Shown here one piece after another: positions 47,201 to 60,397 of a stretch of DNA of 64,000 nucleotides. The position numbers and the translations under genes were made by a program. Numbering within the stretch: the first letter of the stretch is position 1; every line of letters starts with the position of its first letter. Under the pieces are notes generated by a model, which was not told the DNA's origin, ran no database searches, and was given only the letters and a program-made list of their open reading frames with translations. Source of the stretch: Bactrocera neohumeralis (taxonomy: Eukaryota; Arthropoda; Insecta; Diptera; Tephritidae); the NCBI RefSeq assembly GCF_024586455.1, contig NC_065921.1, positions 84,814,163-84,878,162 on the forward strand. Reading direction: 5' to 3'.

Positions 47201-48243
47201 ATAAAAAAATTAGAAAACGGAGAAAATAGTTATTGAGTTTGAGTTTCAACCAAATGGTGGAATAACTGAGAGTTTAGTAATATTTGTTTTACAGTATTCT
47301 AAGAAAAAGGAAGTGAAAGTGTGAAACTTAACATGTGCTTTTTAATAAAAAATCAATTAAATAGAAATATTTACATATTTTTTTTTTGCAAAATTCACTT
47401 TGCATATCTATACAAAAATATTTCACTCAAATTCTGCATTATTTTATTATTCAATATAATGCAAGATATTATTCACGACAGCTTTGACTCATTATCACTT
47501 TCACACTTTTCCAAAAAAAAAGAACTAAAACTCCATTGATCCTTTATTAAAAGCCAAGAGTGCCAAACATTTGCAGTTTATAAACAAAATGCAAACAGAA
47601 AAGAACAATTGTTTTGCTAAAAGCTAGTGAAAGTATAAAATTCTTTTTAAAAATATGCAAAATGCAAAAATAGAAAATGTTAAGTAGATTGTTACTTTTT
47701 GGTATGTTAATTAATTAGTGCATACTTAATAGCAGCTATAGCAAGTATATGAGTATAATTGGTTAAGTGTGTGTGGGCCACAAGCGTGTAACGTTTTCAC
47801 GCATGAAATTCTATGAAAGCTCTCTACAATATTATATTGTTACTAAATTATTAGCTATACCATTAGACTATTAAAATGAGATTTGTTTTCTGCGTGTAAA
47901 TAGCCTTACCAACACATATAAACAAACAACGTAGTACATGTATGTAGCTAGAGACACATCTTTCCGCTTTGTTTAACTTTTAGAATTGAGAAAGCGTTAA
48001 TGTAGCGCTTTGTTTTCGATTTTCAAATGGCCGGTGTCTGCATTAATTTATTGTGATTTGCATTTCATTCTATAGAATTGCTGATTAAACAGAGAAAGCG
48101 CACATTTCTGGTAAGAAACTAAAATTTTTAGTGTACTCGTACAATCTTGGGAAAATAAAAATGTCATAAGTAATATATTACTGAATATGTATATAACACC
48201 GATTGAATTACTAGTGCATTCTGCTTAATTCTAACTGCTTAGG
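47201..48243. other. Intergenic, no gene recognised
   Basis: AT-rich; the 72-codon ORF at 47321-47539 shows no motif. Confidence 0.4.
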
Positions 48244-48246
48244 AAT

Positions 48247-48540
48247 GAAACTCTGTGGCGAAGTCAATTGGCCACCTCAGTCGTGCGTTTTGACGCCTTT
48301 AGATTATTTCCTGTGGGGCTACGCCAAATATATGATCCATGCCAACAAGCCAGCGACGATTGATCAATTTCGTGTTGATATCGAACGTGATATTGCAGCA
48401 GTATCGGCCGATAGATTTATGCTTGAAACCCGTCGAAAATTGTGTTCAGCGCCTGGACTTCTGCAAGTGTGCTCGTGGTGGCCATGCAAAAGAAATTGAG
48501 TTTTATACATAATGGTATTGAATGTACTTTCACAGGACTG
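48247..48540 (+). mobile_element. DD41D transposase C-terminal fragment
   Basis: NWPPQSCVLTPLDYFLWGYA carries the third catalytic Asp region, followed by HANKPATIDQFRVDIERDI, which matches the C-terminal part of the copy at 50838-51800. The N-terminal two thirds are missing. Confidence 0.8.
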
Positions 48541-50837
48541 AAAAATTTTGATTGATAATCCCAACCAAATCAGGAAACAATTATGGAACAAATGTAAATT
48601 TCAGAAATCGAGAGAATCATCATAATATCTACATCAGGTTTCTATACATACTTATTTATATAGTATTCGAATTCTTGTACAAATTTATTTATACCAAAAT
48701 TATGGAAACCATTGCGGTCATAGAAAAGCAAAGCAAAATCTCCAAGAAAAAAAAAATCAAACAATTTCTCTGCTGGGCCCACTGTAGCATGAAGATTATA
48801 GCCAACTAACGGCCAAACACCCCCACAGGCTAGGGCGTTAGAAGCGCAATACCGAAAGTCCAAAAAGCGACCGAGCAGAACGCGCATTCACCTGATGTGC
48901 AAAACAAAGCAGCCAACAAAAAGCTGAGTGGGCAGAAAAATAAAAGCAAAAGAAAGCGCTAAAATCTAAAATCTAAATGTGGGCACTCAAACATTCAGAG
49001 GTGTAATTTTTATGAGCTGACCGCAAAGATTTCAAAGACAACAGACACACTTCACGAGCGTCAGCAAAAAAACACACAGACATTTGCTAAGCGGCGAAGC
49101 AGTGAAATGAGGAGTTAAAATTCACGCTTACAACAAATGTAGCGCGAGTGAAGGCGATTAGACATAAATCTATTTCTACAACAGTATGTGTGCATGTGTG
49201 TGTTTGTGACGTTAGCAACTAAACTATGGTAAATGCAAAGCAGCAATATTCAATTGCACACCAGCAGCGCAGCAGCAATCACACTGACTGCCTCAAAAGT
49301 AAGTGCTGACGGTTCGTTGATCGGCTGAGTGAGTGCGCATGCGCATGCGCAACGGCAAACAGCAACTTATATTAAATAGTCATTTACTAATGGCAATAAG
49401 AAAAACAAAAAAGAGTAGAAATAAAACAGAGAAAATTGGTAGGCAAGCCGGGCTTGTAATCGTAAATCTAGAAGAAGAAAGCACACGCAGTTAATGTTAC
49501 GGTCTAATTTGAAAATTGTTAATAAATACGCGGGGCTATATGCTGAAATGAGGTGAGTCTGAGTTGAGACGTGCCGCAAGCGGCTAAGTGTTACATAGAA
49601 ATTAGCTTAGCCGTTGAGATGACGGTGCAGTTGTGATGGCCGCAGGTCATCTGCGCGACGAGCGACTGCAGAGGCCGGCACGCTGTCACACTCAACGCGC
49701 TGGGGTCGACGGGTCGTATGTGCAGCCAATGGAGGCGACTCGAGGAGAAAAAGTAAAAAAAAAAACACACACAAATTGGGTGTATGGACGATATGTTAGA
49801 GAAAGGAAAGTTGAGGAAAATTTTTATTTCGAGAAACTTTTCAAAATGGATAACACTAGTCCACAAATCTGAAGGAAAAATTTGTGACTGTTGTGTTAAG
49901 GGGGTCTGGGGAGTATTTGAGTGTCCTAATTACAAATTAGAGTTCAAAAAATGTCTAGCTATTTTTGTCATTTTAGTAAATGGTGTTGATTTCACCCCTA
50001 CACCTCTTGACTACAACACAAAAACACTACTAAATTTTTATCATCATTGTCGGTTTTAGCAAATAAAAATTAGCCAGAAACAGCTGCTAACATCACAGTC
50101 TTAAAATGACTGTAAACTAGTGTAATTTGCTTGCTGGGGAGTAAAAAGATCATAGGACCAATAAGAGATCTTCAAATCTACGAAAATTTGCAAAACACAT
50201 TTTCTTTACAGAAAATGTATTTTCCCGAAAATTCTTTACTCCACAATTTTATTTACTTTTTACTGCCTTCTTCCTCTATAATTTCCGTTAAGTTTTCCAC
50301 GTACATACATACATATTATATTTGTTCGACCGAAATCCGAAAACAAAATCGTAATGTGTGTGTGTGTGTAAACGAACGGTAAGCTCAATTGGTAATTTAG
50401 TCGCTTTGCTGCGCCAGACTGCTTTCGAATTCAATTGCGGTTGCACTAATTTGTTGCAACAACAACAACAACGCAATCCAATTGACACGTTCACAGCTAA
50501 ATGAAGCGTTTAATGTGTCAGTATTTATTGTTGTAGTTGCTGTTACTGCTTTCGGTTTCAGTGTTCACAAAAATAAAACACAATGAGCTACGAATTTATA
50601 ATTTTGTGACACTTAAGCCGCGGTTGTTGTTGGTTTTGGTTAAAAAGGCAGACTTGGTGGCGACGTTTAGTGGTTTGAGTTTTTAATATTGAAAAAATAC
50701 ACACGACACGTTTCTGTGACGTCAGTCTAGCCATATTCCTTACCGTGAGTCCTATAACTCAGCTGAGAATTACATGCGCGTTAGCAATAACAAGCGAACT
50801 ACCGAAATGTCGTAGAAACTTGTTGACTATTTCTATC
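48541..50837. other. Intergenic, no gene recognised
   Basis: Contains overlapping GCGCATGCGC palindromes (49334-49351), a short (GT)n at about 50357-50369 and a (CAA)n tract at about 50457-50472. No family-level coding signal. Confidence 0.4.
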
Positions 50838-51800
50838 TGGAGGAGAGTAATAAAAATCCTTTAAATGGGGTCAACCTTATAGTCAACATAATTTACCTAC
50901 TGAGCGTACTATTCGCAACATCATCACCCATCTTAAGACCCAGCATTCATTATTGGATAATATTCGACTGAATAGACCACGGCCAGCACGCATGGAAAGA
51001 CTTGGCGCATTTTACGTCGAGATCTTAAATTGAGAGCGTATAAAATGCAGCTTGTGCAAGAACTGAAGCCGCTCGACCATCCCAAGCGACATGGTCTCAC
51101 TCTATGTGCTGTTGAGAAGTTCCAAGGAGATCCGACGTTTTCGAGCCAAGTTTTGTTCAGCGATGAGGCCCATTTCTGGCTCAATTGGTATGTAAACAAG
51201 CAAAATTGCTGCATTTTGGACGAAGAGCAACCTGAATATATTCAAGAGCTGCCATTTCATCCAGAATAAACAACGATTTGGTGTGGTTTGTGGGCTGTAT
51301 TTCTACAATAATTATGCCGGTGAGAAAGTAGCCATTAATGACGAACGTTATCTCGCCCTGATAACCGACTATTTGACTCCTGAAATTGAAGCTCATGATC
51401 TCGATGACATTTGGCTTCTACTAGACGGCACCACTTCCCACACATCGCATCAACCAATGGATTTATTGAGAGAACACTTTGGTAAACATACAATTTCACG
51501 TTTTGGGCTGGTAGATTGGCCACCCAGACCGTCTGATATCACATCGCTAGATTTATTCCTGTGGAGATATGTAAAGTCTAAAGTCTATGCGGTCAATCCT
51601 GCTTCGTTTCAGGCCTAGGAGCAAAACATCACGCGTGTCATTCGCCAGTTACCAGTGGAAATGGTCGAACGAGTCATCAAAAATTAGACTCAACGGATGG
51701 ACCATCGGAGACGTAGCCGCCGCCTATATTGGAAAAAGATAATCTTCAAAAAATAAACGCCAAAGAATGTTCTTTCGAATGATAATAAACATTCCTTATT
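50838..51800 (+). mobile_element. DD41D (rosa-like) transposase pseudogene, best copy
   Basis: Nearly a whole transposase is recoverable. The N-terminal reading has LSERTIRNIITHLKT (about 50897-50941). The first catalytic Asp is in DEAHFWLNWYVNKQNC (51163-51210), the second in LDGTTSHTSH (51421-51450), and the third in SLDLFLWRY (51546-51572). The second and third are separated by 41 residues, giving DD41D. A basic ENW-like tail (QRMDHRRRSRRR) ends near 51730. All three acids survive, but there is a stop at 51267-51269, a nearby frameshift at about 51285-51295 and further stops at both ends. Terminal repeats were not resolved. Confidence 0.85.
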
Positions 51801-53039
51801 AAATTAAAAATTTCTGTTCTTTGTTCTGTTCTTTTCTTTAAACAAGTAGGGAAACTCGAAATGGACCTATCTTTAATTCTACAAGTAATGATATCCAACT
51901 TAAGTTCGAAAACCTTGGTTTCAGGTGCTCCAAAAATGCAAGAGGCTAAGAAAAATTCAAATGGATTACTCTGCCTAAATCTTTGAATATTTTAACTTCA
52001 TTTAATAACATTGTTGTTGCTATTAACGGTAAAATTCATCTTCTGTCATACCAATTTTTCCTAAACGCTTGCAACAATAACAATCGTATTTTACTCCACA
52101 CAAACAAAAGGTAGCATCTACCGTTATATGGAAGTGAGCTTATGCTACTCGCTAAGTGCCGTAAGCCAAATAGTCCCATTCAATCATCTGACACACACAC
52201 CAAAACTCACTCACTCAGCGACTCATTCACTCAGTGCGCTCCACATAACTCAACACGCTTCCAAACAACTCAACGATAACTGCCCACCAGTCCATTTTCT
52301 CAAACTTAATTGGCCATAATGTGTGCTTGAGCGTTTGTGCTGACACCGTTGCACCGGTAAACACGCGCCGCAGCGACAGGAATGCGCATTTTAGTTTTCA
52401 AATTTATGAGTGCGCGTATTATTTAAAGTAATTCGAAACTACCTTGGCCATGACTTTTTATTGTGCATAAAGCATATAATTTGGGTGTTGCTGTTGACGC
52501 CCTGCACTCTTCGCGCTGCAGTCCGTGTACGCCAGCCGCACGCTGCTTTCTTTAACCGCTTGAATATGGTGATTTTTCAACTAGCCGGTGTTTATAGTTG
52601 TTGCTTTTTACTATTTCCATGCACTTACTTATTTTACTGAATGAAGTTGAGCAGATAATTTATGGTATGATTTTATGTGGCACTAAAATTTTATTGCCCA
52701 GAAATTGTGTTAAGCCAAAGGAAGCTGAGCGTTGCTATTTTTTTGCAGAAAAAAACATATACATACATATACTTACTATATATATTTTTTCACAATCAAG
52801 TACACATGGCTTTGTACAATTTATAGTGCAATTATTTTTACGAGTTTTCTTTGTCGGAACCACACGAAATCAGGTTTTTAAACCAACACCGCTGTTTATA
52901 GAATTATTATTTTTAAGTTTAAACTAAAAATTTTAGAAATTAATGCATAAGTAATAAGCAAAAAAATCTGGTTTTGTTTCAGAGTATAGTTGTTGTTGTT
53001 GTAGCGGCAGAAAACATTCCTGTAGTAGTTTCGAGTCAT
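51801..53039. other. Intergenic, no gene recognised
   Basis: ORFs at 52128-52319 and 52410-52927 have no identifiable domain. Confidence 0.4.
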
Positions 53040-53900
53040 GGTACCGAGTTGACAATCCTTGGCCGCCTAAAAATCCGGGTCTGTTTCGGTTACTTAGACT
53101 CAACTGTCTTGGAAAAGGAGAGTATACCCTTAGGTTAGCTTGATGGCTGATTTAAAAACCGCACTTGGACTATATATGCATATGATGCCATAAAAATAGA
53201 ACTCTTGTAATTCAAAGTCAGCAAAGCGTTTTGTGGCCAATAAAAATCGATCAATTCGGTAGCACATCTGAAAGTGTGAGCTGTTCAGCTCGCAAACGCG
53301 GGATAATCAAAAAGGAAGTGCTGAGATGATTCCACCTTGTTTTCTTCCATGCAGCTTCTGCAGCTGGCGTACGATAAGATTCTCAACCTTACAGCATGAG
53401 CCGATAGGACAAAGAGCTCACTCGGTCAAAAGCATCTTGTATCCGATTAAAGCCCAGCGCTGGGCAAGTTCCAGTGAAGAACAGCTATCCAGTAATAGAA
53501 CACATGAGGAGAGGAGAGCACCGTTTCGTTACCATTCTGCTGAAAGCGGGCTAGGGTACACTTGCTTGCCAGGTTATCAGCTTTATGGTTGCCTGCGATT
53601 CCCCCATGGTCTGGTAACCATACTGGTCTTATCACAAAGTGACTTGCTGGCATTGATAACGAGGTTAGACATTCTTTAACCAGCCTTGAACGCACGGTTA
53701 GTGAGCTCAAGACTAGTATCGCAGCCCTACTTTAAGTGTGGACAGTCTTTTCTCTGAAGAATGCTGCACCCCGGTGCAAGATATACATATATGTATGTAT
53801 CTATCTGCCTTAATGGCAGCCTCTTCGGCTTGGAAAACACTGCAATATTCAAAATGTTTGAAACTAAAGTTGATAGACAAGTTCTTGACAATATACTCCC
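53040..53900 (-). mobile_element. Non-LTR retrotransposon 3' part with RNase H
   Basis: The minus strand reads CSVFQAEEAAIKADR (about 53810-53855), the start of an RNase H domain. WLPDHGGIAGNHKADNLA follows (about 53560-53615) with the RNase H motif near GIAGN. Further 3' is CRSCMEENKVESSQHF, then PAFA, a C-terminal zinc-finger-like CxxC motif (about 53290-53360). Stops and frameshifts separate the blocks. The 3' region ends near a ttctgccgctacaacaacaa tail at about 52993-53013. It is the eroded 3' end of an RNase H-bearing non-LTR element; clade not assigned. Confidence 0.8.
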
Positions 53901-56039
53901 TCACCTCTTCTACTTTTTCTCAAAATTATTGAAAATATTTAAAAAAAAATTAATGGAGTTTATTTGCTATGAAACCATTTCCAATATATAACTTTATTTT
54001 AGTAATGTGAACCATGATTCTTTAAAAAGCATTATTAATTCAAACTAAGTCCATAAAGCTCATTAATTATCATAATTTATTACAAAAAATTTAATTTCTA
54101 GAAATAGTTTGAGTTTCACGAAAGCTTCGTCTCTGAGACTCAACCTGAGATCTTTCAGATTGCTTGATAAACCAAAACCGTTCTGCCTTTTGCTTAAAAA
54201 CAACGTAAAGCTCTACGATTTCAAAGTATTAGTGAAAAGAAAGAGGGTTTATGGGACTCGTGAGGTTATTTTTAAATTATAAAAAGTTTCCCATATGGAT
54301 AATCTCAGGCAAACACGATCAGAAGTGAACAAGAGGAAGCATATTGAAATATAAATTTAATTGGTAGTATTACGTTTTTAAATGGAAGATGGAGCCCTGT
54401 GTAGAAGTTTACGCAAGTGAGTAAAGTTCTCAGAGCACCATTCACTTGGGAGTGGACAGAAATGATTCTTCTACATCAAGTATCTCACGACTTCCGGTCA
54501 TAGATCAAGTATCTTCTGGGTAGCCAAAAAACATCCGTTTGAAGGCGAAGAAGATTACGTTTTTACAGAGACGATTTTCTGGTGTTTTATAGATCTACTA
54601 ACCGATAGTATTACCCAAAATCAATTAAAAATGTTTTTATTTGAAGTATAAGATAATTTCAAGTACACTAATATGATCCAGAAAATTCGTAAATAATTAA
54701 AGACAGAAAAGAGGATAATCCAGCAAAACTCTCTCTACCAAAACGGAATTCTTTATATAGAACTAAACTCATGCTGAAGCAAAACTTAGACTAAATAGCC
54801 AGCATTCATATTTTGCGAAAATTTTCTTTTCTTACGCATTTTCTTTACCTTTCTGGCATACTTACTAAATGTGTAATTTGCTTTTGAGCCAAAAATTTAA
54901 TTGACTACAGCTGAATTTTTAATTGATGTTAATGACGCGCTGCCGAAAGCGTGTCACCAAGAGCAATTAAAAGCGCCAACCCAACAGCAACAAGAAATAA
55001 GAGCAACAGAAGATATACTTTAAGTAAATATATGCAAAATATGTAAACAAAAACAATTCTTGAAACCTTCACACTTAAATTTAATTGCTCGCTATGGAAA
55101 GTTGGCTTTGGGAGCAGGTTAGAGTTTACGCTGCGACGACGCGTTAGTTACGTAGCGGTGACAACTAATGGCACAACAACCATAGCAAAGATGGTTAATA
55201 ATAATATCAACCAGCTGCATCATTAAGTCACCAAGTTGTTTGAACAACAGCAACAACAACAACACTAAAGGAAGGAAGCTAACTAAATGGCACAGTTGCT
55301 GTCACAGCTGTTGAGTGCAGTAGATGATTTGATGAATACAGTGATGGTGTGCTGGTTGGATGAATGACTGATAGTTGGCTGCAGCGCGATTGCCACGATT
55401 TTACCGTTTAAACCGACAATTTGAAATTAGCGAAAATTATTTTATTTACCACGAATTTCACCGAAATGTAGAAAGCAAAATTTGATTGCAAAAAGTGTAA
55501 GCGAGGACACGAGGATGAAGCGCTCTAGTTGAACGATGGAAAAACTGCGTAAAAGCGCTGGAGTTTAGTTTTCAAAATTTAAAGTATTTGAATTAAAAAT
55601 CTTAACTTTCTTTGTTGGCACAAATTCATGCTGTTTAAACTTGTAACAAACTAGAATCCCAATATAGATCCCTTCTTGACAAAAAGCTCTTTTACTGGCA
55701 ATGCAAGAGTGGATTACCGCAAAGACGAGGAATAATTACCAGTTAACGACACTCAATTCTAGATGGATTCAAGCTTATGTGTGGCCAAGAACAACTCAGT
55801 AGTAGTCCTCAAAATTATTTGGGGGAATATTTTCAGTCGCCACTGACACAACAACAGCAATAAGCGAAAATGAGATGTGAAGACAAACCAAAGAGACCTG
55901 GTTTTGGGTGTGAAAGGTATTTTTTCCTAAAAAGTCAAAGTATAATTTATACTACATCATACATTGTATGACCAGACTGATATCGGATGATCGAAAGAAA
56001 CCTGCAAGGACATTTTTGTCTTACCAAATGTGGGATGGA
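53901..56039. other. Intergenic, no gene recognised
   Basis: A 24-bp-scale match to the segment near 56066 (acatccgtttgaaggcga) occurs at about 54530-54547, together with a similar upstream phrase (atggagccctgtgtagaa). It may be another fragment of the same retroelement leader. A CAACAACAA tract lies at about 55243-55263. Confidence 0.4.
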
Positions 56040-56834
56040 GTCATGTGTAGAATTAGTCAAAGAACATCCGTTTGAAGGCGAGCTAAAGTGAGAATGCGAA
56101 ACACCGCTACACTGGGTTTGGGACCCGCCACGTAAAAAACGCCTCTAAGGAAAAGTAGAAACCAGCTTCAGATGAGAGACCCCCTTTTGACGAAGTCGTA
56201 GAAAATTTCGTCTATCTTGGAACCAGCATAAACACCAACAACAATGTCAGCCTAGAAATCCAACGCATAATAAATCTTGCCAACAGGTGCTACTGCGGAC
56301 TTAGTAGGCAATTGAGAAGTAAAGTCTGCTCTCGACGCACAAAAACCAAACTCTAAAGTCACTCATTATTCCCGTCCCGCTATATTGTGCGGAGGCATGG
56401 ACGCTGATAACATCTGACAAGTCGACGTTACGAGTTTTCGAGAGAATGGTTCTGCGGAAGATTTATGGTCCTTTGCGTATTGGCCACGGCGAATACGGCA
56501 ATCGATGAAACGATGAGCTGTACGAGATATACGACAACATTTACATACAAGTAGTTTAGAGAATTAAGAGACAGCGGCTACGCTGGCTATGTCATGTCGG
56601 TCGAATGGATGAAAACACCCCAGCTCTGAAAGTATTCGACGCAATACCCGTCGGGAGAAGCAGAGGAAGAGGAGGGCCTCCACTACGTTGGAAAGACCAG
56701 ATGGAGAAGGACCTCGCTTCGCTTGGAATCTCCAATTGGCTGCACATTGCCAAAAGAAGAAACGACTGACACGCTGTTGTTAACTCGGCTATAACCGCGT
56801 TAGCGCTGTCTACGCCAGTAAAGAAGAATAAGAA
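56040..56834 (+). mobile_element. Non-LTR retrotransposon fragment, RT C-terminus to 3' end
   Basis: After a leader-like piece (gaacatccgtttgaaggcga and gggacccgccacgtaaaaaa, 56040-56150), the + strand reads ENFVYLGTSI and GLSRQLRSKVC, then VPLYCAEAWTLITSDKSTLR, VFERMVLRKIYGPLRIG, RQRLRWLCHVGRMDE and GRSRGRGGPPLRWKDQMEKD. This is the C-terminal domain following reverse transcriptase in endonuclease-type non-LTR elements. It ends in taactcggctataaccgcgt then tctacgccagtaaagaagaa, taken as the 3' terminus because the same tail is found with a target duplication at 60334-60383. Stops and frameshifts are present. Confidence 0.85.
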
Positions 56835-59800
56835 ATGTTTGATCTGCACAAAGACAATTTAACCCACAGACGGCAGGAAACCACTCGTACTCGTGAATAG
56901 ATTCTGTAGAACCTGCTGTGACTTTATCAGTTTTCAAGTCAGTCATACATGTAATACGTTTTTTTGTAAACACTGCTCTTAAACAGAACTCACATTAGGT
57001 TTTTATCTATATCACACATCCGTGCCAATTCTTAGACAGCTTGGTGTGAGAAAAATCAAGACATCCTTTGAGTATAACCCATAAACTCCAGCAGCTTCAA
57101 CGAGAAACTTGCAAGCGGCTTATAAATAGGACGCTGACATGCAAATGTCTGCAGAAAATGCTAGTTAAATAAGTAGAAGAGCAGTGAGCGCCGAAAATGG
57201 AGCATCAATTAATAAGCGCAAAGCAATTGGCTGGCGTGTGAGTAGGGGTATAGCAGTGCAACTGCTCCAATTTCGGCCGCAACTGTCAGGTAAAGCACGC
57301 AGCAAGCTGCTGCAGACCACTTAAGTACTTAGAACGCTGCTGTACTTACAAGTAAGCCGCTGCTGCCGCTGCTGTTGATTGCTAGCCACCACCAGCAACA
57401 TAAATATTTTATTGCTATTCTTATTTGCTTCGAAGCAGCAATTTTTCTGCGCTTTGTTGGAAAATTTTCGGCTGACAGGAAAATTCAGGACACTGGTAGG
57501 CAATAAAATCGCTTGTAAGCCGCGAGCTTCAGCGTAAGAAGTCTGTCAGCAAAGATTTTTTGTTGCCAATTATCTGTGCTGTCGGTAGTACCGCTGGTCA
57601 AAACCAAGTGCAATGAGCGAATTTGGCCGAAAAAGTTGGTGGCTTGGCATAGTTTACGCCATGAAATGGGGCAAGCATGCGCGTTTACACTGTAATTTGT
57701 TGTTGGCAGTGGTGGTTGTCACTGTCACTGTCGCCGTTGCTGTTGCTACACTGACAAATGTTGTTCTCGTTATTCTTGTTGTTGTTGGATTTGTTCTAAC
57801 AATTGGCTGCTGCCGTTCGATGGGCGTTGCGCGCTCGCGGCGTTAGCAACTTGCTGCTACTGCCAATGCTGCAACATCGATTGCTGCTGTTGCTGGTTGT
57901 TGCCGCTGCTGTTTTAGTTGTTATTGTTGTTGTTTTTGCCGCGGGTCTATTCAGAATTTATTGTTGCTGTTAATGGCGCTGGTATGCTTTTCAGCATATT
58001 CTCAGTTTTTCTATGGTGTATGTTGTTTTTGTTATTGTTTTTTGGATGCTGCTTCTTGTGCAATGTTCTAACGCTGCTTTGACGGCCAGTTGTTTGTGTA
58101 TGTGTGTATGATATTTATGTGTATGAATTTATGTATGCGGTAAGTGGAAATAAATTGCTTTACTCCACGGCTACTTTCAGAATTTTTTCGCTTCTTCTTT
58201 CTTCTGCTGCGTCACAGCAAATCTTACAGCCAATCTGTTCGTCTTCTTGCTGTTGCTTTTTGTTGTTGCAAATGAAACTAATGCAATGCACCGTCGCGCA
58301 GTTAGTTAGTCAGCCGCGCGTTATGCAGCTATGCATGTGTGAATGTGTGTGTGTAGCAGCTTTTTTTCGTAATAAAAAAGTTGTACTCGTTTTACCGTTA
58401 GAATGCAGTGAATGCAACGACTAGGCCGGTTCCAAGCCAATCTACAGCCAAGTTGAACAAGAAGTGTGCAGCTCTTCGGCTTCTGCCTTCACTTCTGGGT
58501 ATAGCACATACCATACATACATATGTACATGCGAGAGTGTATGTGCCTCCATATGAGTATATGTGTTTGTGTGTGTCATGTGGCTTGCGGTGAATGTTTA
58601 GCTGCTGAGTGATTTTCCGATTTTATTCAATAAATATATTAGCCCATATGAAACCATATATGCAAGGTTGCATTTACACACACATATGTATACACACATA
58701 TATATGTTTGCTCGGAAATGACAGCAGCATGCAGTGCATCGCGTAATCGATGACGAGATTTTTGATTACTGTTCTTGTTTTCCTGACTTTTCCGTCTTTT
58801 GCCACTAAGCAATTCTAATCGATTGCATGCATCGGCGCAAATACACATACACACTCACATATATGCCACATATACACATATACAAATGTTTGTGTCTCGC
58901 TGGTAAGTGCATTCTCGAAATACACGTTTCACATTTCGCCGCACTCAGGTTAGATAATTTCCGCAGGCTACAAAACTAACAAACATTCTCTCATTATTTT
59001 ATTTCATTTTTTTTTTATTGTTTGCGCTGTCAATCGCATTTAATTGGTGAAAATGTGCAATGGGTGTGTAATCGCATGTGTTATAATACCTTATATTTTG
59101 ATGGCTATATAAATATATATGTGTGTGAGTGCGACTGTAATGGAGGTCAGCTCATCATGCGGCAGTCTGGGTATGCCAATTTACGCATCAAAGCGCTGCT
59201 AACCAGTTTTTACCTTTTAATGTTAACTGAAAACTAACGGGAACGGCAAAAATCAATAACCGAAAGTAGGCTTTACCTTTCACGAAAGACTGTGAGGCAC
59301 ATTTACATAATATTGTTTATAAATATGTATATTATAATTAAATATTTGATGGGAAGTCTTCGTTGACAGCAAAATTAATCGAATAATATCTACAACGTTA
59401 GATCGCTGAAAGAAGAGGCATAAGTCGAATAAAATCGGGAGGAATGACCAACCCACATTATACGTACATATGTGTACAATATTATATATTGTTCAATGGT
59501 CAACAAATATCTTTCTTATTCAGCCGTCTTCCGCATTCAACCCTCTTTCACTAAACACTCATAACATTTCACTAAATGTACCGGGTATATTCTAAAGTAC
59601 AAAACCTTAATATATCTGTTCTAAGAATGAGTATTTCTCATATAACGCAATTCGTTACTTAGCACAATCTTATTTAATACGTCTAGCACTCTTTTTTATC
59701 TGTACCGCTTCTCTCTAAAGCACACACATTTGTATTTTACATGATCCGAACCGCAAAACCGCGCAATTTTCACCACCTAAACCGCACTTTTTGGTATTAA

Positions 59801-60319
59801 GTATGAAGGAAAATGGTCAAAACAATCGCTCTTAGTAAGGTTGGAGAAGCTATAATGATCTTGCCTTAATATGACAGACAAGTCAAAGAACTCCAAAATT
59901 TTCTGAAGTGACTTTTATGATTTCAAATTAAAGCTAAAAGGTCATAAAAACACCGGGAAGCTATAGATAGTCCGTGAAAAAATCAACTCACACGAAGCAG
60001 GACTGTACGATGAGCTTACCATTATTGACATAAAGGAGGGAACCCACGAAAAAATAACTATACATAACGGCTAAGATCCATTTTGAAAAAGCAAATCCCA
60101 CATTTAAAATATAAAGACGGTATTTTACCGATAACCATCTAGTATATCATCTAACAATGAGGGCTGTGCTTCTCTTTTTAATAGAAATGCAAAACTTGTT
60201 ACCACCAGAATAATGCGATGGTTGATCAATGAAGGAACACAGTTGGACTCAATGGTAAAAAAAATGTATAATGATTGTAGTGAAGTGGCGCAGAAGCATG
60301 CGACTCGCCAAGCGGTACT
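56835..60319. other. Intergenic, GTT/GCT-rich in part
   Basis: Between about 57690 and 58070 the + strand is full of gttgtt, gctgct and ttgctg words (opa/M-repeat-like triplet DNA). The 77-codon hydrophobic ORF at 57613-57846 comes from this. GTGTGTG and TACATATGTA microsatellites lie at about 58340-58360 and 58515-58530. No gene is supported. Confidence 0.45.
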
Positions 60320-60397
60320 AACAACATTTATACTTCTTCTTCTTAATTGGCGTAGACACCGCTTACGCGATTATAGCCGAAGGAACAACATTTATAC
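60320..60397 (-). mobile_element. 50-bp non-LTR insertion with 14-bp target duplication
   Basis: aacaacatttatac occurs at 60320-60333 and again at 60384-60397. The 50 bp between them (60334-60383) is the reverse complement of the last 50 or so bp of the non-LTR family at 56784-56834, with a few mismatches (gcgattatagccga against tcggctataaccgc). It is an extreme 5' truncation of that element. The 70-codon ORF across it is accidental. Confidence 0.9.

Noticed and set aside
57613..57846. 77-codon ORF with a Val/Ala-rich hydrophobic segment
   Set aside because: Produced by GTT/GTG/GCT triplet repeats; the repeat continues past the ORF in the same style, with no coding signature.
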